From contig NZ_JPSY01000001.1 of NCBI RefSeq assembly GCF_000763375.1, positions 1,984,001 to 2,048,000 of the forward strand: a stretch of 64,000 nucleotides of DNA, given 5' to 3'. Shown here in pieces: positions 36,510-46,343 of the stretch; positions within the stretch are counted from its first letter, which is position 1, and every line of letters begins with the position of its first letter. Under the pieces are notes generated by a model that saw nothing but the letters and a program-made list of their open reading frames with translations, searched no databases and was not told where the DNA came from. The translations under genes and the position numbers were made by a program. The DNA comes from Microbacterium profundi (GTDB taxonomy: Bacteria; Actinomycetota; Actinomycetes; Actinomycetales; Microbacteriaceae).

Positions 36510-37337
36510 TTAACGCGCCAGCGCCAGCGCGGTCAGTTCGGCCCGCGTGCTGGCCCCGATCTTGCGCAGCAGATTCGACACGTGGAACTTGACCGTGTTG
36601 GCGCTGATCCCGAGTTGGCTGGCGATCGCCTGGTTGCGCTCTCCGGCGGTGACGAGGCGCAGCACGTCGTGCTCGCGCACGGTCAGCAGGGCTCCAGCTG
36701 CGAGCGGTTTGGTGTCGGAACGGGGATCCAGAGGGAGGCGGACATCCACCGATGAGCCCCACCCCGGCGTCGCATCGACGCTCAGCACGCCGTCGAGTGA
36801 GGTGACGCGCTCGGCGATCGGACGCAGCGATTCATCGTGCACGCTCAGGTTGCCGCTCCCGTCGTCCCGGATGCTGACGAGCAGATTCAGTCCGTCGCAG
36901 TCCCACTGCACGCGGACGCGGTTCACCTCACCCCCGTCGACCAGCCCGAGGATCGTGTTGCGCACGATCGCCCGCGCGGCATGGGCCACCTCGCTGGGCA
37001 GCGCCCTTCCGGTGGCCGGCGGTTCGACGAACTGGATCTCGAGTGAACCGAACCGCTCCAACGGGCGCAGGTCGCTGCGCAACCGCGCGAACGCCCCGAC
37101 GACCGGTTCGAGTATCGAACTGCGCTGTTCGTCTGCTTCGGTCCTCAGCCGCACCAGCGCCGACGCCGCTGTGTCGATCGCTGACGATCTCGCCGAGCGG
37201 TCATCGAGCCGCGGCGACCTGAGGATCGCCAGCAGAGATTCGAGCTCCAGCGCGTGGCGATCGGCCTGGTCCGCGACCGTGCGGTCAAGATCGACCAGGA
37301 GTCTGCGTGTTCCGGGGGAAGCATCTTCGCTGTCCAT
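36510..37337 (-). CDS. LuxR-type regulator with histidine-kinase-like ATPase domain
   Basis: 275 residues. Residues ~1-95 are helical. Residues ~100-205 look like a GHKL ATPase fold (VAHAARAIVRNTILGLVDGG, LLVSIRDDGSGNLS with the D-x-G element, TSLDGVLSVDATPGWGSS). Residues ~210-275 are a LuxR HTH (LTVREHDVLRLVTAGERNQA, IASQLGISANTVKFHVSNLL). There is no receiver domain and no clear phospho-acceptor His. It may bind ATP or a ligand and respond directly at DNA. No target is evident; its neighbours are convergent or separately terminated. Confidence 0.75.
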   Translation of the reverse strand: MDSEDASPGTRRLLVDLDRTVADQADRHALELESLLAILRSPRLDDRSARSSAIDTAASALVRLRTEADEQRSSILEPVVGAFARLRSDLRPLERFGSLEIQFVEPPATGRALPSEVAHAARAIVRNTILGLVDGGEVNRVRVQWDCDGLNLLVSIRDDGSGNLSVHDESLRPIAERVTSLDGVLSVDATPGWGSSVDVRLPLDPRSDTKPLAAGALLTVREHDVLRLVTAGERNQAIASQLGISANTVKFHVSNLLRKIGASTRAELTALALAR

Positions 37338-37351
37338 GACGCCAACCTACC

Positions 37352-37387
37352 CGAGAGCTCCCCACCCGTCCGGGCGGGGAGCTCTCG
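37352..37387 (-). terminator. Terminator of the fdhA-glcG operon
   Basis: CGAGAGCTCCCC pairs perfectly with GGGGAGCTCTCG around a GC-rich 12-nt loop, 8 bases after the glcG-like stop on the minus strand. Confidence 0.75.
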
Positions 37388-37394
37388 CAAATGC

Positions 37395-37796
37395 TCAGAG
37401 CGCTGCCACTCCTGCTTCGGCGACCGAGTGGTCCTGCTCACCCGAGCCGCCGCTGACGCCGACGGCGCCGACGACCACGCCATCGCGCACGAGTGGGATG
37501 CCGCCGGCGAAGATCGCGACCTTGCCGCCGTTCGTGTTCTGGATGCCGAAGAACTGCTGCGTGGGCTGCGAGTTGTCGCCCAGGTCCTTCGTCGAGATGT
37601 CGAAGGCCTTCGAGGTCCAGGCCTTGTTGATCGAGATGTTGACGCTGCCGATCCAGGCGCCGTCCTGCCGCACGTGTGCGACGAGATTGCCGCCGGAATC
37701 GACGACGGCGATGTTCATGGGCTGGCCGATCTCGGTGGCCTTCTTCTCGGCGGCGGCGATGACGCGACGTGCGTCTTCGAGGTTGACGGTGGTCAT
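37395..37796 (-). CDS. GlcG/HbpS-family protein
   Basis: 133 residues. Typical phrases: LEDARRVIAAAEKKATEIGQ, MNIAVVDSGGNLVAHVRQDG, and GGIPLVRDGVVVGAVGVSGG. The family includes haem-binding HbpS and GlcG; members often accompany oxidoreductases. Its ATG overlaps the stop of the formaldehyde dehydrogenase gene by 4 bases, so the two are translated together. Role here is unknown, perhaps binding a cofactor or product of that enzyme. Cytoplasmic. Confidence 0.85.
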   Translation of the reverse strand: MTTVNLEDARRVIAAAEKKATEIGQPMNIAVVDSGGNLVAHVRQDGAWIGSVNISINKAWTSKAFDISTKDLGDNSQPTQQFFGIQNTNGGKVAIFAGGIPLVRDGVVVGAVGVSGGSGEQDHSVAEAGVAAL

Positions 37797-39019
37797 GATT
37801 GCTCCTTGATGTATCCGTTGGGGTTCAGGACGTACTTCGTGGCGGCGCCCGCATCGAACTCGGCGTAGCCCTGCGGCGCCTCGTCCAGCGTGATCGCCTT
37901 GGCGTTGACCGCGGCGGCGATATGCGCCTTGTCGTGCAGGATCGCCATCATGAGCTGCCGGTTGTACTTCATGACCGGGCACTGTCCGGTGGTGAAGGAC
38001 AGCGACTTCGCCCAGCCGGTGCCGAGACTGATCGACAGCGATCCGACCTTGGCTGCCTCGTCGACCGCGCCGGGATCTCCCGTCACGTACAGGCCGGGGA
38101 TGCCGATGGCGCCGCCCGCTCCCGTCACATCCATGAGCGAGTTGAGCACGGTCGCCGGGGCCTCCTTGGCCTTCGCCCCGTGGCCCTCGCTGCGCGCCTC
38201 GAAGCCGACGGCGTCGACCGCAGCATCCACCTCGGGCACACCCAGAAGCTGATCGAGCTGGTCGGGCACCGAACCCTCGCCGACATTGATGGTCTCGCAA
38301 CCGAAGCTGCGAGCCTGGGCGAGGCGATCCTCGTTCATGTCACCGACGACCACGACGGCAGCACCCAGCAGCTGCGCGCCGACCGCCGCCGCGAGACCGA
38401 CAGGCCCTGCGCCGGCGATATAGACGGTCGAGCCCACGCCGACTCCGGCAGTGACAGCGCCGTGGAAGCCGGTGGGAAAGATGTCGGACAGCATCGTCAG
38501 ATCGAGGATCTTCTCGAGCGCCTGGCCGCGGTCGGGGAAGACCAGCAGGTTCCAGTCCGCATAGGGCACGAGAACGTACTCGGCCTGGCCGCCGACCCAG
38601 CCGCCCATGTCGACATAGCCGTATGCGCTGCCCGGTCGATCGGGGTTCACGTTCAGGCAGATGCCGGTCTTGCCCTCCTTGCAGTTGCGACAGCGTCCGC
38701 ATGAGATGTTGAAGGGCACGGAAACGATGTCGCCGACCTTGATGAACTCGACGTCCGGACCGGCCTCGACGACCTCTCCGGTGATCTCATGGCCGAGCAC
38801 GAGTCCCTCGGGAGCCGTCGTGCGCCCGCGCACCATGTGCTGATCCGACCCGCAGATATTGGTCGCGACCGTGCGGAGGATGACGCCGTGCGGGATCTTC
38901 CGGCCGACGTTCGCGGGATTCACTCCCGGTCCGTCATGAAGCTCGAAGTCGGGGTAGTCGGTGTCGATCACCTTCACGACGCCGGGGCCCTCGTAGGCGA
39001 CCGCTCTGTTTCCAGACAT
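37793..39019 (-). CDS. fdhA: Glutathione-independent formaldehyde dehydrogenase-like Zn alcohol dehydrogenase
   Basis: 408 residues of the medium-chain dehydrogenase family. Catalytic zinc ligands are in NICGSDQHMVRGR and GLVLGHEITGEVVE. The structural zinc lobe CGRCRNCKEGKTGICLNV is complete. The NAD-binding Rossmann motif is AGAGPVGLAAAVGAQLLGAA. The phrases GSAYGYVDMGGWVGGQAEYV and VPYADWNLLVFPD closely follow Pseudomonas FdhA. Reaction: formaldehyde + NAD+ to formate + NADH without glutathione. Formate could then go to the FdhF-like oxidoreductase encoded at 42 kb, if that enzyme uses formate. Confidence 0.88.
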   Translation of the reverse strand: MSGNRAVAYEGPGVVKVIDTDYPDFELHDGPGVNPANVGRKIPHGVILRTVATNICGSDQHMVRGRTTAPEGLVLGHEITGEVVEAGPDVEFIKVGDIVSVPFNISCGRCRNCKEGKTGICLNVNPDRPGSAYGYVDMGGWVGGQAEYVLVPYADWNLLVFPDRGQALEKILDLTMLSDIFPTGFHGAVTAGVGVGSTVYIAGAGPVGLAAAVGAQLLGAAVVVVGDMNEDRLAQARSFGCETINVGEGSVPDQLDQLLGVPEVDAAVDAVGFEARSEGHGAKAKEAPATVLNSLMDVTGAGGAIGIPGLYVTGDPGAVDEAAKVGSLSISLGTGWAKSLSFTTGQCPVMKYNRQLMMAILHDKAHIAAAVNAKAITLDEAPQGYAEFDAGAATKYVLNPNGYIKEQS

Positions 39020-39117
39020 CTTCGTCCTTCCTCGTAGGCGGAGGATCTCCGCACCTCCAGACTGTCCCAGTCGCGCCGAGGACGATACCTACTCTCGAAC
39101 CGTTTACCCCTACCCGA

Positions 39118-39378
39118 TCAGGTAGGTCGAGACTCGTCCGCTTTCCACTCGTCGATCGTCGCGCGGGTGCGTGCGACGGCATCCTCGACCGTCATCCCCT
39201 GCGCAACGGCGAGGCCGACGAGATACGTCGTCAACGGTCCGGCCGGGCGCACGACCCCGTGCGCGGCATCGCGGGTGAGGTCGAGCAGGAGACCGACCGG
39301 ATGCCGGTCGGCAGGGAGCCCGAGCGACTCGGCGAGCGCCGTGACCCAGGCATCGAGGTCTTCGGGTGCATCAGACAT
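39118..39378 (-). CDS. DUF6457 protein of the molybdenum cofactor operon
   Basis: 86 residues: DLDAWVTALAESLGL, VGLLLDLTRDAAHGVVRPAG, PLTTYLVGLAVAQG. A small helical domain found next to, or fused to, MobA and formate dehydrogenase genes in actinobacteria. It overlaps the mobA stop by 8 bases, so it is part of the moeA-mobA operon. Likely assists cofactor insertion or guanylylation; mechanism unknown. Start chosen at MSDAPED (39378). Confidence 0.7.
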   Translation of the reverse strand: MSDAPEDLDAWVTALAESLGLPADRHPVGLLLDLTRDAAHGVVRPAGPLTTYLVGLAVAQGMTVEDAVARTRATIDEWKADESRPT

Positions 39379-39961
39379 GGTCGTCCTTTCGCGTGCTTCG
39401 ATAGTCCTCGATGGCCGCCCAGGTATCAAGGTCGACAGCGGTGCCATCGTCGTCGACCGGGTGCAGGCGCAGACCTTCGAAGAGCTTGCGCATCGACATT
39501 CCGACGGTTTCCGGATGCTGCGCGACGGCTCCGCTCAAGGCGGAGACGCGGTAGCGGCCGGCGAGCCACTGCATCCGACCATCGGCATCCACGGCGACGA
39601 CGGCGTCGGAACCGGCCGGGATCGGCACCTTCGCGAGTCGAGCGACGAGCTCTCCCGCGCGGGGGAGATCGCAGGCGAGCAGCCACGTCTCAGCGGCATC
39701 CGAACCATCGAGTGCCATGACACCCGCAGCGACCGCCGCTGCCGGCCCACCGAACGGAGGGTCCTCGCGCACGACGCGGATGCCGGGGCGACCGATTTCA
39801 TCCGGTCCGACTGCGACGATCGGTGTGCACGCGCGGACCGCGGCGTACACGTGCTCGATCAGCGGGATGCCGTCGACCTCGACCGTCGCCTTCGCCACGC
39901 CGTCCAGCCGAGACGACCGCCCACCGGCCAGCACGAGCGCCGCAGTGGCAGGCACGTTCAT
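39371..39961 (-). CDS. mobA: Molybdenum cofactor guanylyltransferase (MobA-like)
   Basis: 196 residues. N-terminal nucleotide-binding motif AALVLAGGRSSRLDGVAKAT, then PLIEHVYAAVRACTPIVAVG, VREDPPFGGPAAAVAAG and WLLACDLPRAGELVARL with the metal-binding Asp. Reaction: molybdopterin + GTP to the guanine dinucleotide cofactor used by FdhF-type enzymes. Two in-frame ATGs (39961 and 39985) exist because a 24-bp sequence is duplicated here; 39985 overlaps the moeA stop (ATGA). Second gene of the operon. Confidence 0.85.
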   Translation of the reverse strand: MNVPATAALVLAGGRSSRLDGVAKATVEVDGIPLIEHVYAAVRACTPIVAVGPDEIGRPGIRVVREDPPFGGPAAAVAAGVMALDGSDAAETWLLACDLPRAGELVARLAKVPIPAGSDAVVAVDADGRMQWLAGRYRVSALSGAVAQHPETVGMSMRKLFEGLRLHPVDDDGTAVDLDTWAAIEDYRSTRKDDHV

Positions 39962-40003
39962 GACAAGACCAGCACCGTCGTTCATGACAAGACCAGCACC
40001 GTC
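39956..40003. repeat. 24-bp tandem duplication at the moeA/mobA boundary
   Basis: Two adjacent identical copies of gttcatgacaagaccagcac plus cgtc (39956-39979 and 39980-40003). It duplicates the end of moeA and the start codon of mobA, giving mobA a second start eight codons upstream. Confidence 0.9.
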
Positions 40004-41184
40004 ACGGCGTCTCCCGCTTCCACGCGTGCGGTCTCTGCGGGGACGATGGCGAACGCGGTGGCGGCGGCGAGCGAGGTCACCAGGTGGGAACTGCTCCCGC
40101 CCCGTGCCGCGGGCCGCACCGTCCGCTCGTCGAAGACCACAGGAAGGATCTGGACTCGCCCCTTGGGACTGGCCCACGCAGATCCGGCCGCGCGAACAAC
40201 GCGAGGCCGGTCGACGACGGTGAACCCGGCCAACTGCCGCAGTGCGGGGCGCACGAACATCTCGAATGATGCGGCAACGCTCACCGGATTCCCCGGAAGG
40301 CAGAACGCGATCAGCCCCGAATCGAGCACGCCGAAACCCTGAGGCCTGCCCGGCTGCATCGCGACCTGATCGAAGTGCACACCGTGCTCACCGCCGAGAA
40401 CCGCCTTGACGACGTCGAAGGCCCCGACACTCGCCCCGCCCGAGAGGATGACGACGTCGGCATCCACCTCGTCGAGCGCATGCCGAAGAGCGGCGGGATC
40501 GTCCGAGGCGATGCGGATGCTGGTGACAACGGCGCCCGCATCCCGCACTGCCGAACTCAGCAGCACGGAGTTCGACTCGGGGATCTGCCCGCGCGCGGGC
40601 GTACCGGATGGTGCGATGAGCTCGCTGCCCGTCGAGATGATCGCGACTCGGGCGGCGGGGTGTACAGCCACCTGCTCGAATCCCGCCGAGGCGATGGCGG
40701 AGAGCTGCCACGGGCCCAGTGGTGTTCCGGATGCCACGGCCAGCGCCCCGCTCGGCGCATCCTCGCCGCGGCGGCGGATGTGCGCGCCGCGTTCCGGCGC
40801 GACGAGCATCGTGATCTGCTCGGGCGCCACGGCACGGATCGCGGTGCCCAGATCCGTGTGCTCCAGTGGCACGACCGCATCCGCGTCGGAAGGGATCGCG
40901 GCCCCCGTCATGATGCGCGCTGCGTCGCCCTCCCCGAGCATGGGATCCTCGTCCGACCCGGCAGCCACGTCGGCGACGATCCGCAACGTTGCGCCGGCCA
41001 CGGCATCCGCCGCGCGGACGGCGTAGCCGTCCATCGCCGAGTTGTCGAAGAGCGGTGTGGGCCAGCGGCTGACCACGTCGGCTGCGAGCACCAGGCCCCG
41101 CGCATCTGTGAGGGCGCTCTCCATTGCGGGCAGGCGGCCGGCGGCGTGGAGGATGCGCGCGCGGTGCTCGTCGATCGTGATCAT
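39982..41184 (-). CDS. moeA: Molybdopterin molybdenumtransferase
   Basis: 400 residues, full length. Family motifs: [87 protein letters not shown] and [20 protein letters not shown]. Inserts molybdate into adenylylated molybdopterin. First gene of the minus-strand operon, divergent from fdhD with only 50 bp between starts, so cofactor synthesis and the molybdoenzyme are probably co-controlled. Confidence 0.95.
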   Translation of the reverse strand: MITIDEHRARILHAAGRLPAMESALTDARGLVLAADVVSRWPTPLFDNSAMDGYAVRAADAVAGATLRIVADVAAGSDEDPMLGEGDAARIMTGAAIPSDADAVVPLEHTDLGTAIRAVAPEQITMLVAPERGAHIRRRGEDAPSGALAVASGTPLGPWQLSAIASAGFEQVAVHPAARVAIISTGSELIAPSGTPARGQIPESNSVLLSSAVRDAGAVVTSIRIASDDPAALRHALDEVDADVVILSGGASVGAFDVVKAVLGGEHGVHFDQVAMQPGRPQGFGVLDSGLIAFCLPGNPVSVAASFEMFVRPALRQLAGFTVVDRPRVVRAAGSAWASPKGRVQILPVVFDERTVRPAARGGSSSHLVTSLAAATAFAIVPAETARVEAGDAVTVLVLS

Positions 41185-41234
41185 CGAGACCCACGCTAGC
41201 GCTCGGATGCACGGGCGGGGGTACGCTCGGAAGC

Positions 41235-42128
41235 ATGGGCCGGATCACGACACGGCGGTCGGTGATGAGGATCGCACTGGACGACGGTACGAGTCGTCGC
41301 ATCGACACGCTCGCAGTAGAGGAACCGCTCGAGATCCGCGTCGGCGGCACCCCGCTGGCCGTCACGATGCGCACCCCCGGCGCTGATGTCGAACTCGCCG
41401 CCGGCTTCCTCGTCTCGGAGGGCGTGATCGGCTCCGGCGCGGAGTTCCACTCCGCGATCCACTGCGGAGGTCCTGGTACCGGCGGGGTCGAGAACACGTA
41501 CAACGTGCTCGATGTCACGCTCGCTCCCGGCGTGCCGCCGCCCGCGCCCGACGTCGCTCGGGCGTTCTACACGACCAGTGCCTGCGGTGTGTGCGGAAAG
41601 GCCAGCATCGACGCGGTGGAGACCGTCTCCCGCTACGACGTCGCAGGCGACGACGTGGTCGTCGATGCCGCGGATCTCGTCACGTACCCGGTACGGCTGC
41701 GTGAGAAGCAGGACGTCTTCGAGAAGACCGGCGGACTGCACGCGGCTGCGCTGTTCGATGCGGCGACCGGCGAACTCCTCGTGCTGCGTGAAGACGTCGG
41801 CCGGCACAATGCCGTCGACAAGGTGGTCGGCTGGGCGCTGCTGAATGACCGGCTGCCTCTGCGCGGAGCCGCGCTGCAGGTGTCGGGCCGGGCCAGCTTC
41901 GAGCTCGTGCAGAAGGCCGTGATGGCGGGCATCCCTGTTCTCGCCGCTGTTTCCGCACCTTCGTCGCTCGCCGCCGAGCTCGCCGAGAAGTCGGGTCTGA
42001 CACTGGTGGGATTCCTCCGGGGCCGGAGCATGAACGTGTATTCGCATCCGCATCGCGTGCGGGTGGAGCAGGCGGCATCCGAAGATGCACTCGTGACGGA
42101 AGGAGCAGCTCATGACCACTCTCGATAG
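41235..42128 (+). CDS. fdhD: FdhD sulfurtransferase for formate dehydrogenase
   Basis: 297 residues. N-terminal [20 protein letters not shown], the sulfur-carrying CGVCGK motif (residues near 117-122), and the cofactor-binding region [21 protein letters not shown]-terminal [20 protein letters not shown]. FdhD moves sulfur from a cysteine desulfurase to the Mo-bis-MGD cofactor of FdhF-type enzymes. The oxidoreductase gene starts 17 bases before its stop, so the two are coupled. Confidence 0.95.
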   Translation: MGRITTRRSVMRIALDDGTSRRIDTLAVEEPLEIRVGGTPLAVTMRTPGADVELAAGFLVSEGVIGSGAEFHSAIHCGGPGTGGVENTYNVLDVTLAPGVPPPAPDVARAFYTTSACGVCGKASIDAVETVSRYDVAGDDVVVDAADLVTYPVRLREKQDVFEKTGGLHAAALFDAATGELLVLREDVGRHNAVDKVVGWALLNDRLPLRGAALQVSGRASFELVQKAVMAGIPVLAAVSAPSSLAAELAEKSGLTLVGFLRGRSMNVYSHPHRVRVEQAASEDALVTEGAAHDHSR

Positions 42129-44487
42129 CGGCGTCGCTTTCGGGCTGATGTCGTCCGAGCCGAGGCAGGGCGGATACGGTCCGGTGACGACGAAGCCGTG
42201 GTCGCAGGAGGACTACGAGCACGCCGCGGCCGGCTGGGGAGCGGCGCTGTCGGTCGGCGAGGTGCTACTGGAATCGAAGCGTCCGGTGAGCGGGGCGCTG
42301 GCGATGTTCACGATGAACCACCCGATCAAGGGCTTCGACTGCCCCGGATGCGCGTGGCCGGACGATCAGAAGGGCTTGAAGCTCGACATCTGCGAGAACG
42401 GTATGAAGCACGTCACGTGGGAGATGACGCACAAGCGCGTGGGCAGTGGTTTCTTCTTGAAGCACACCGTGAGCGAGCTTTCCACCTGGACCGACTTCGA
42501 GCTGGAGAACGCGGGACGGCTGACCGAGCCGATGGTCTACGACCCGGAGACCGACCGCTATGCGCCGATCAGCTGGGACGACGCGTTCGCGCTCATCGGT
42601 GAGGAGCTGCGGGGGCTGGACAGTCCGGATGAGGCGACGTTCTACACCTCTGGACGGCTCAGCAACGAGGCATCCTTCCTGTACCAGCTGATGATCCGCG
42701 AGTACGGCACGAACAACATGCCGGACTGCTCGAACATGTGCCACGAGGCATCCGGCCGTGCGCTCACAGCGTCGATCGGGTCGGGCAAAGGGACGACGAC
42801 CGTCGAAGACTGGGAGCAGACCGATGTGCTGTTCCTGCTCGGCGTGAACGCTGCCTCGAATGCACCGCGCATGCTGACGGCGCTGTCGGATGCGGTGAAG
42901 AACGGTGCGCAGGTGGTGCATGTCAATCCGCTGATCGAGGCTGCGTCCAGGCGCACGATCGTGCCGCACGACTTCGTCGACATGGCGCTGTTCAAGACGC
43001 ACGAGACCGGAACCCTCGACCTGCAGGTGCGCCCCGGCGGCGACATGGCGCTGATGCGCGCCATCGCGAAGGTCGTGTTCGAGGCGGCCGAAGTCGACCC
43101 AGGAGCGCTCGACACCGAGTTCATCGCGCAGTACACCAACGGCATTGAGGAGTACCGCGCGGTCGTGGAGGCGACGCCGTGGCCGGAGCTGGTGCAGCAG
43201 TCCGGGCTCACCGAGGCGCAGCTCCGCGCAGCCGGGGCCCTCTACCTCGCATCCGGCAAGGCGATCATCAGCTGGTGCCTCGGTATCAGCCAGCAGGAGC
43301 ACGCGGTCGACATGGTCCGCGAGTTCATGAACGTGCTGCTGCTGCGCGGCAACATCGGCCGGCCGGGTGCGGGGCCTGCACCCGTGCGCGGGCACAGCAA
43401 CGTGCAGGGCAACCGCACCTGCGGCATCAACCACCATTCGCCGGCCTGGCTGCTGGACAAGCTCGACGAGGTTTTTGGGATCACCTCGCCGCGTGAGCCG
43501 GGGCTGGACACCGTCGCCAGCATCCACAAGATGCACGAAGGCGCCGTGAAGGTGTTCGTGAGTCTCGGCGGCAACTTCGTGCTGGCCGCGCCCGACACGC
43601 ACTACACCGCAGAGGCGCTGAGCGGATGCCGGCTGACGGTTCAGGTGAGCACGAAACTGAACCGCAGTCACATCGTGCACGGTGAGAAGGCCCTCATCCT
43701 CCCGTGCCTCGGGCGCACCGAACGCGACGAGCAGGCCGGCGTGCTCCAGGGGCAGACGGTCGAAGACGCGATGAGCATGGTGCACCTGTCGGTCGGGAAG
43801 AAGAAGCCCGCCTCCGAGCACCTGCTGTCGGAGCCCGACATCATCGCTCGGATGGCGCGGGCGAGCATGCCCGACAGCGCGACCGACTGGGAAGGGTATG
43901 CGGACGACTACGACCGCATCCGCGACGTGATGGCGAAGGTGCTGCCCGGATTCGAGGGTTTCAACGAGCTCGTGCGTCAGCCGAACGGGTTCCGCATCCC
44001 TCAGCCGGCGCGAGAGCTCGATTTCCGCACGGCCTCAGGTAAGGCCGACTTCTCCGCTCCCGCGCTGCACGACGTGAGGCCCGCCTCAGACGACATGCTG
44101 GTGCTGCAGACCATGCGCTCGCACGACCAGTGGAACACCACGATCTACAGCAACAACGACCGGTACCGCGGGGTGAAGAACCTGCGCGAGCTCATCTTCA
44201 TGCACGAGGACGACATGCGCGATCGTCGCATCTGGCAGGGCGACCTGGTCGACATCGTCTCGACGTCGAAGGACGGTACGCAACGCGAACTGCGGCAGTA
44301 CCGCGCGGTCGCGTACGACACCCCTCGCGGAAGCGCAGCCGGCTACATGCCCGAGATGAACGTACTGGTCGGCAATGCCGACTACAGCGCGCAGAGCGAT
44401 CAGCCGCTCATGAAGAGCATCCAGGTGCGCGTCACTCGATCTGGAGGTACCCGCCCCAGCCGGAGCCGACGAGGATCCGTGCATTGA
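42112..44487 (+). CDS. FdhF/YdeP-family molybdopterin oxidoreductase
   Basis: 791 residues. N-terminal metal motif [17 protein letters not shown], then [39 protein letters not shown] near the Mo site, [19 protein letters not shown] and [17 protein letters not shown]-terminal MGD-binding beta-barrel domain contains [19 protein letters not shown]. YdeP-type enzymes oxidise formate or related substrates; acid-resistance roles are known in E. coli. Coupled to fdhD. After KSIQVRVT the tail is Arg/Ser-rich ([15 protein letters not shown]) and overlaps the convergent peptidase gene by 56 bp, so the natural C-terminus may have been replaced. Confidence 0.88.
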   Translation: MTTLDSGVAFGLMSSEPRQGGYGPVTTKPWSQEDYEHAAAGWGAALSVGEVLLESKRPVSGALAMFTMNHPIKGFDCPGCAWPDDQKGLKLDICENGMKHVTWEMTHKRVGSGFFLKHTVSELSTWTDFELENAGRLTEPMVYDPETDRYAPISWDDAFALIGEELRGLDSPDEATFYTSGRLSNEASFLYQLMIREYGTNNMPDCSNMCHEASGRALTASIGSGKGTTTVEDWEQTDVLFLLGVNAASNAPRMLTALSDAVKNGAQVVHVNPLIEAASRRTIVPHDFVDMALFKTHETGTLDLQVRPGGDMALMRAIAKVVFEAAEVDPGALDTEFIAQYTNGIEEYRAVVEATPWPELVQQSGLTEAQLRAAGALYLASGKAIISWCLGISQQEHAVDMVREFMNVLLLRGNIGRPGAGPAPVRGHSNVQGNRTCGINHHSPAWLLDKLDEVFGITSPREPGLDTVASIHKMHEGAVKVFVSLGGNFVLAAPDTHYTAEALSGCRLTVQVSTKLNRSHIVHGEKALILPCLGRTERDEQAGVLQGQTVEDAMSMVHLSVGKKKPASEHLLSEPDIIARMARASMPDSATDWEGYADDYDRIRDVMAKVLPGFEGFNELVRQPNGFRIPQPARELDFRTASGKADFSAPALHDVRPASDDMLVLQTMRSHDQWNTTIYSNNDRYRGVKNLRELIFMHEDDMRDRRIWQGDLVDIVSTSKDGTQRELRQYRAVAYDTPRGSAAGYMPEMNVLVGNADYSAQSDQPLMKSIQVRVTRSGGTRPSRSRRGSVH

Positions 44488-45751
44488 ATCGACCTGTGCC
44501 GTCGCCCGGATACAGATAGAGCTCGCCCGTCGAGGTGCGCGCGATCAGGTCGGCCTTCCGGTCGCCGTTGTAGTCGACGCCGCCGGTGAGCGCCGTCATA
44601 GCGCCCCAACCGCTGCCGACCGCGACTCTGGTGCCGAACCGGCCGCCGAGCCCGGGGTAGAAGTAGAGGTTGCCATCGTTCCCGACGGCGATGATGTCGC
44701 CGAGCCGATCGCCATTGAACTCGCCGCCGACCATGTAGCGGATCGTGTTCCATCCGTTTCCGACGACCGTATGCGGTCCGGGGAGGGCGCCGGTGCCGTC
44801 TCCTCGATAGATCGTGAGAACGCCGTTCGCTGAGGCGCCGAGAACATCTTGTTGGCCGTCGCCGGTGAAATCGGCGCCGGATGTCACGTGCAGCATGCCG
44901 TACCACCCCGAACCTGGCGTGCCGTAGGCGCCGAATCCGCCGCTGGTGTTCCCCGCGTAGTACTCGAGCACTCCGTCGCTGCGGGCGACGAGCATGTCGG
45001 AGCGGCCGTCGCCGTTGAGATCCGTGCGCGTCAGGTGCCGGTGGATTCCCCATGCGCTGGTGACGACGGATCCCTTGAGGAAGCCGCTGCCCGTGCCCGC
45101 GAGGAACTGAAGGTCGCTGTCTGCGGCGACGCCGAGGAGATCGGCCTTCCCATCGCCGTTGTAGTCGCCCGACATCACCGGTGCGGGCGCGGCAGTGCCG
45201 AGTCCGGGGAGGACCAGCGGGATCTTGCCGCCCCGTGCGACGGCGGACAGGCAGACGAAGCCCTGGTTGATCGAGGAGTACACGGATCCGTTCCGCCACA
45301 CCTCGAAATGAAGATGCGCGCCCGTCGAGTTGCCGCTGCTGCCGACGATGCCGATCTGCTGGCCACGCACGACCTGCGTGCCCGGTGCGACAGACCCCGG
45401 CGCGACCATGTGGGCGTACCGGGTGACATACCCGGAAGCATGCTGGATGTCGACGTAGTTGCCGTAGCCGTTGCTCCAGGTGCGGGTCTTTATGACTCCG
45501 TCGTAGGCGGCGATGACGGGCGTGCCGCCCTGGCCCGAGATGTCGATGCCGTCATGATTGCGATAATCCGAGCGGCATCCGTCGCCCACCTTGGACTGGA
45601 TGGTGCCCGATGCCGGGTACACCATCTGGCCGTCCGTGGCAGCCGTCGCGGGCGCGCCTGACGTGAGAGAAGGCGCGATCGTCCCGATGAGCACCGCGAC
45701 CGCGGCCAGCATCGCGAACCGCGCCAGATGCCACCGTGACATTCGCTTCAT
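44432..45751 (-). CDS. Secreted M23 peptidase with FG-GAP/VCBS repeats
   Basis: 439 residues. Signal peptide (HLARFAMLAAVAVLIGTIAP, cleavage after the Ala-rich stretch near 37). LytM/M23 domain (40-170) with zinc ligands in SDYRNHDGIDIS and TGAHLHFEVW. About five FG-GAP/VCBS-like repeats follow (DYNGDGKADLLG, DLNGDGRSDMLV, DFTGDGQQDVLG, EFNGDRLGDIIA, DYNGDRKADLIA), each with a calcium-loop-like Asp pattern. Probably a cell-wall endopeptidase that folds outside the cell. Ends [11 protein letters not shown] inside the convergent oxidoreductase gene. A similar repeat unit stops at each WG motif, so the protein may have had more repeats. Confidence 0.88.
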   Translation of the reverse strand: MKRMSRWHLARFAMLAAVAVLIGTIAPSLTSGAPATAATDGQMVYPASGTIQSKVGDGCRSDYRNHDGIDISGQGGTPVIAAYDGVIKTRTWSNGYGNYVDIQHASGYVTRYAHMVAPGSVAPGTQVVRGQQIGIVGSSGNSTGAHLHFEVWRNGSVYSSINQGFVCLSAVARGGKIPLVLPGLGTAAPAPVMSGDYNGDGKADLLGVAADSDLQFLAGTGSGFLKGSVVTSAWGIHRHLTRTDLNGDGRSDMLVARSDGVLEYYAGNTSGGFGAYGTPGSGWYGMLHVTSGADFTGDGQQDVLGASANGVLTIYRGDGTGALPGPHTVVGNGWNTIRYMVGGEFNGDRLGDIIAVGNDGNLYFYPGLGGRFGTRVAVGSGWGAMTALTGGVDYNGDRKADLIARTSTGELYLYPGDGTGRFNARILVGSGWGGYLQIE

Positions 45752-45889
45752 GTCGAGTTCTCTCCAGCTCGGCCGGCCCCAGGGACACAGCGTCCACCGA
45801 CGTCACAGTATCAGCGCAGAGGCGCTCGGCCGCGTTGTGGAAAGCTCGCGCGAGTCGGCGCGCCGCCGCAGCGTGGGTAGCATCGAGAC

Positions 45890-46343
45890 GGCGGCTGGTC
45901 GACGGCTGCCGACCGAGGCCGAATGGGAGTACGCCGCGCGCGGGGGCATCGAGAGCGCGAAATACCCGTGGGGCGACGACGAGGTGGATGCCGGAGGCTG
46001 GCGCGCGAACATCTTCCAGGGTGAGTTCCCGATGCGCAACACCGAGGAGGACGGCTGGGCGACGACGGCTCCGGTGCGCACCTTCACTCCCAACGGCTAC
46101 GGATTGTGGCAACCCGTCGGCAACGTATGGGAGTGGTGCGCCGACCGCTTCGACGCCTCGTACTACCTCTCCTCGCCGGCATCCGACCCGACCGGTCCTG
46201 CCGGTGGCGACGCCAGGGTGCTGCGCGGCGGCAGTTACCTGTGCCACATCTCGTACTGCAACCGCTATCGCAACTCGGCGCGTTCGCAGAACACCCCGGA
46301 CTCGTCGATGGGCAACGCAGGATTCCGGACGGTGGCACTGTGA
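45890..46343 (+). pseudogene. 5'-truncated formylglycine-generating enzyme (SUMF1 family)
   Basis: About 150 codons of the C-terminal half of a sulfatase-modifying enzyme: GRRLPTEAEWEYAARGG, YPWGDDEVDAGGWRANIFQG, TFTPNGYGLWQPVGNVWEWC and GGSYLCHISYCNRYRNSARS. The last phrase carries both copper-binding catalytic cysteines. Family members are ~300 residues; everything before RRLPTEAEWE is absent and upstream bases read as noise (the frame is open from 45591 but the extra codons resemble nothing). Deletion or replacement removed the 5' half. No sulfatase gene is in the window. Confidence 0.78.

Noticed and set aside
42265..43821. Long open frame antisense to the FdhF-like gene
   Set aside because: Same shadow effect; rich in His/Arg/Leu with no family resemblance.
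45591..45889. 5' extension of the FGE frame
   Set aside because: Open frame, but the codons show no FGE similarity and overlap the peptidase gene antisense.
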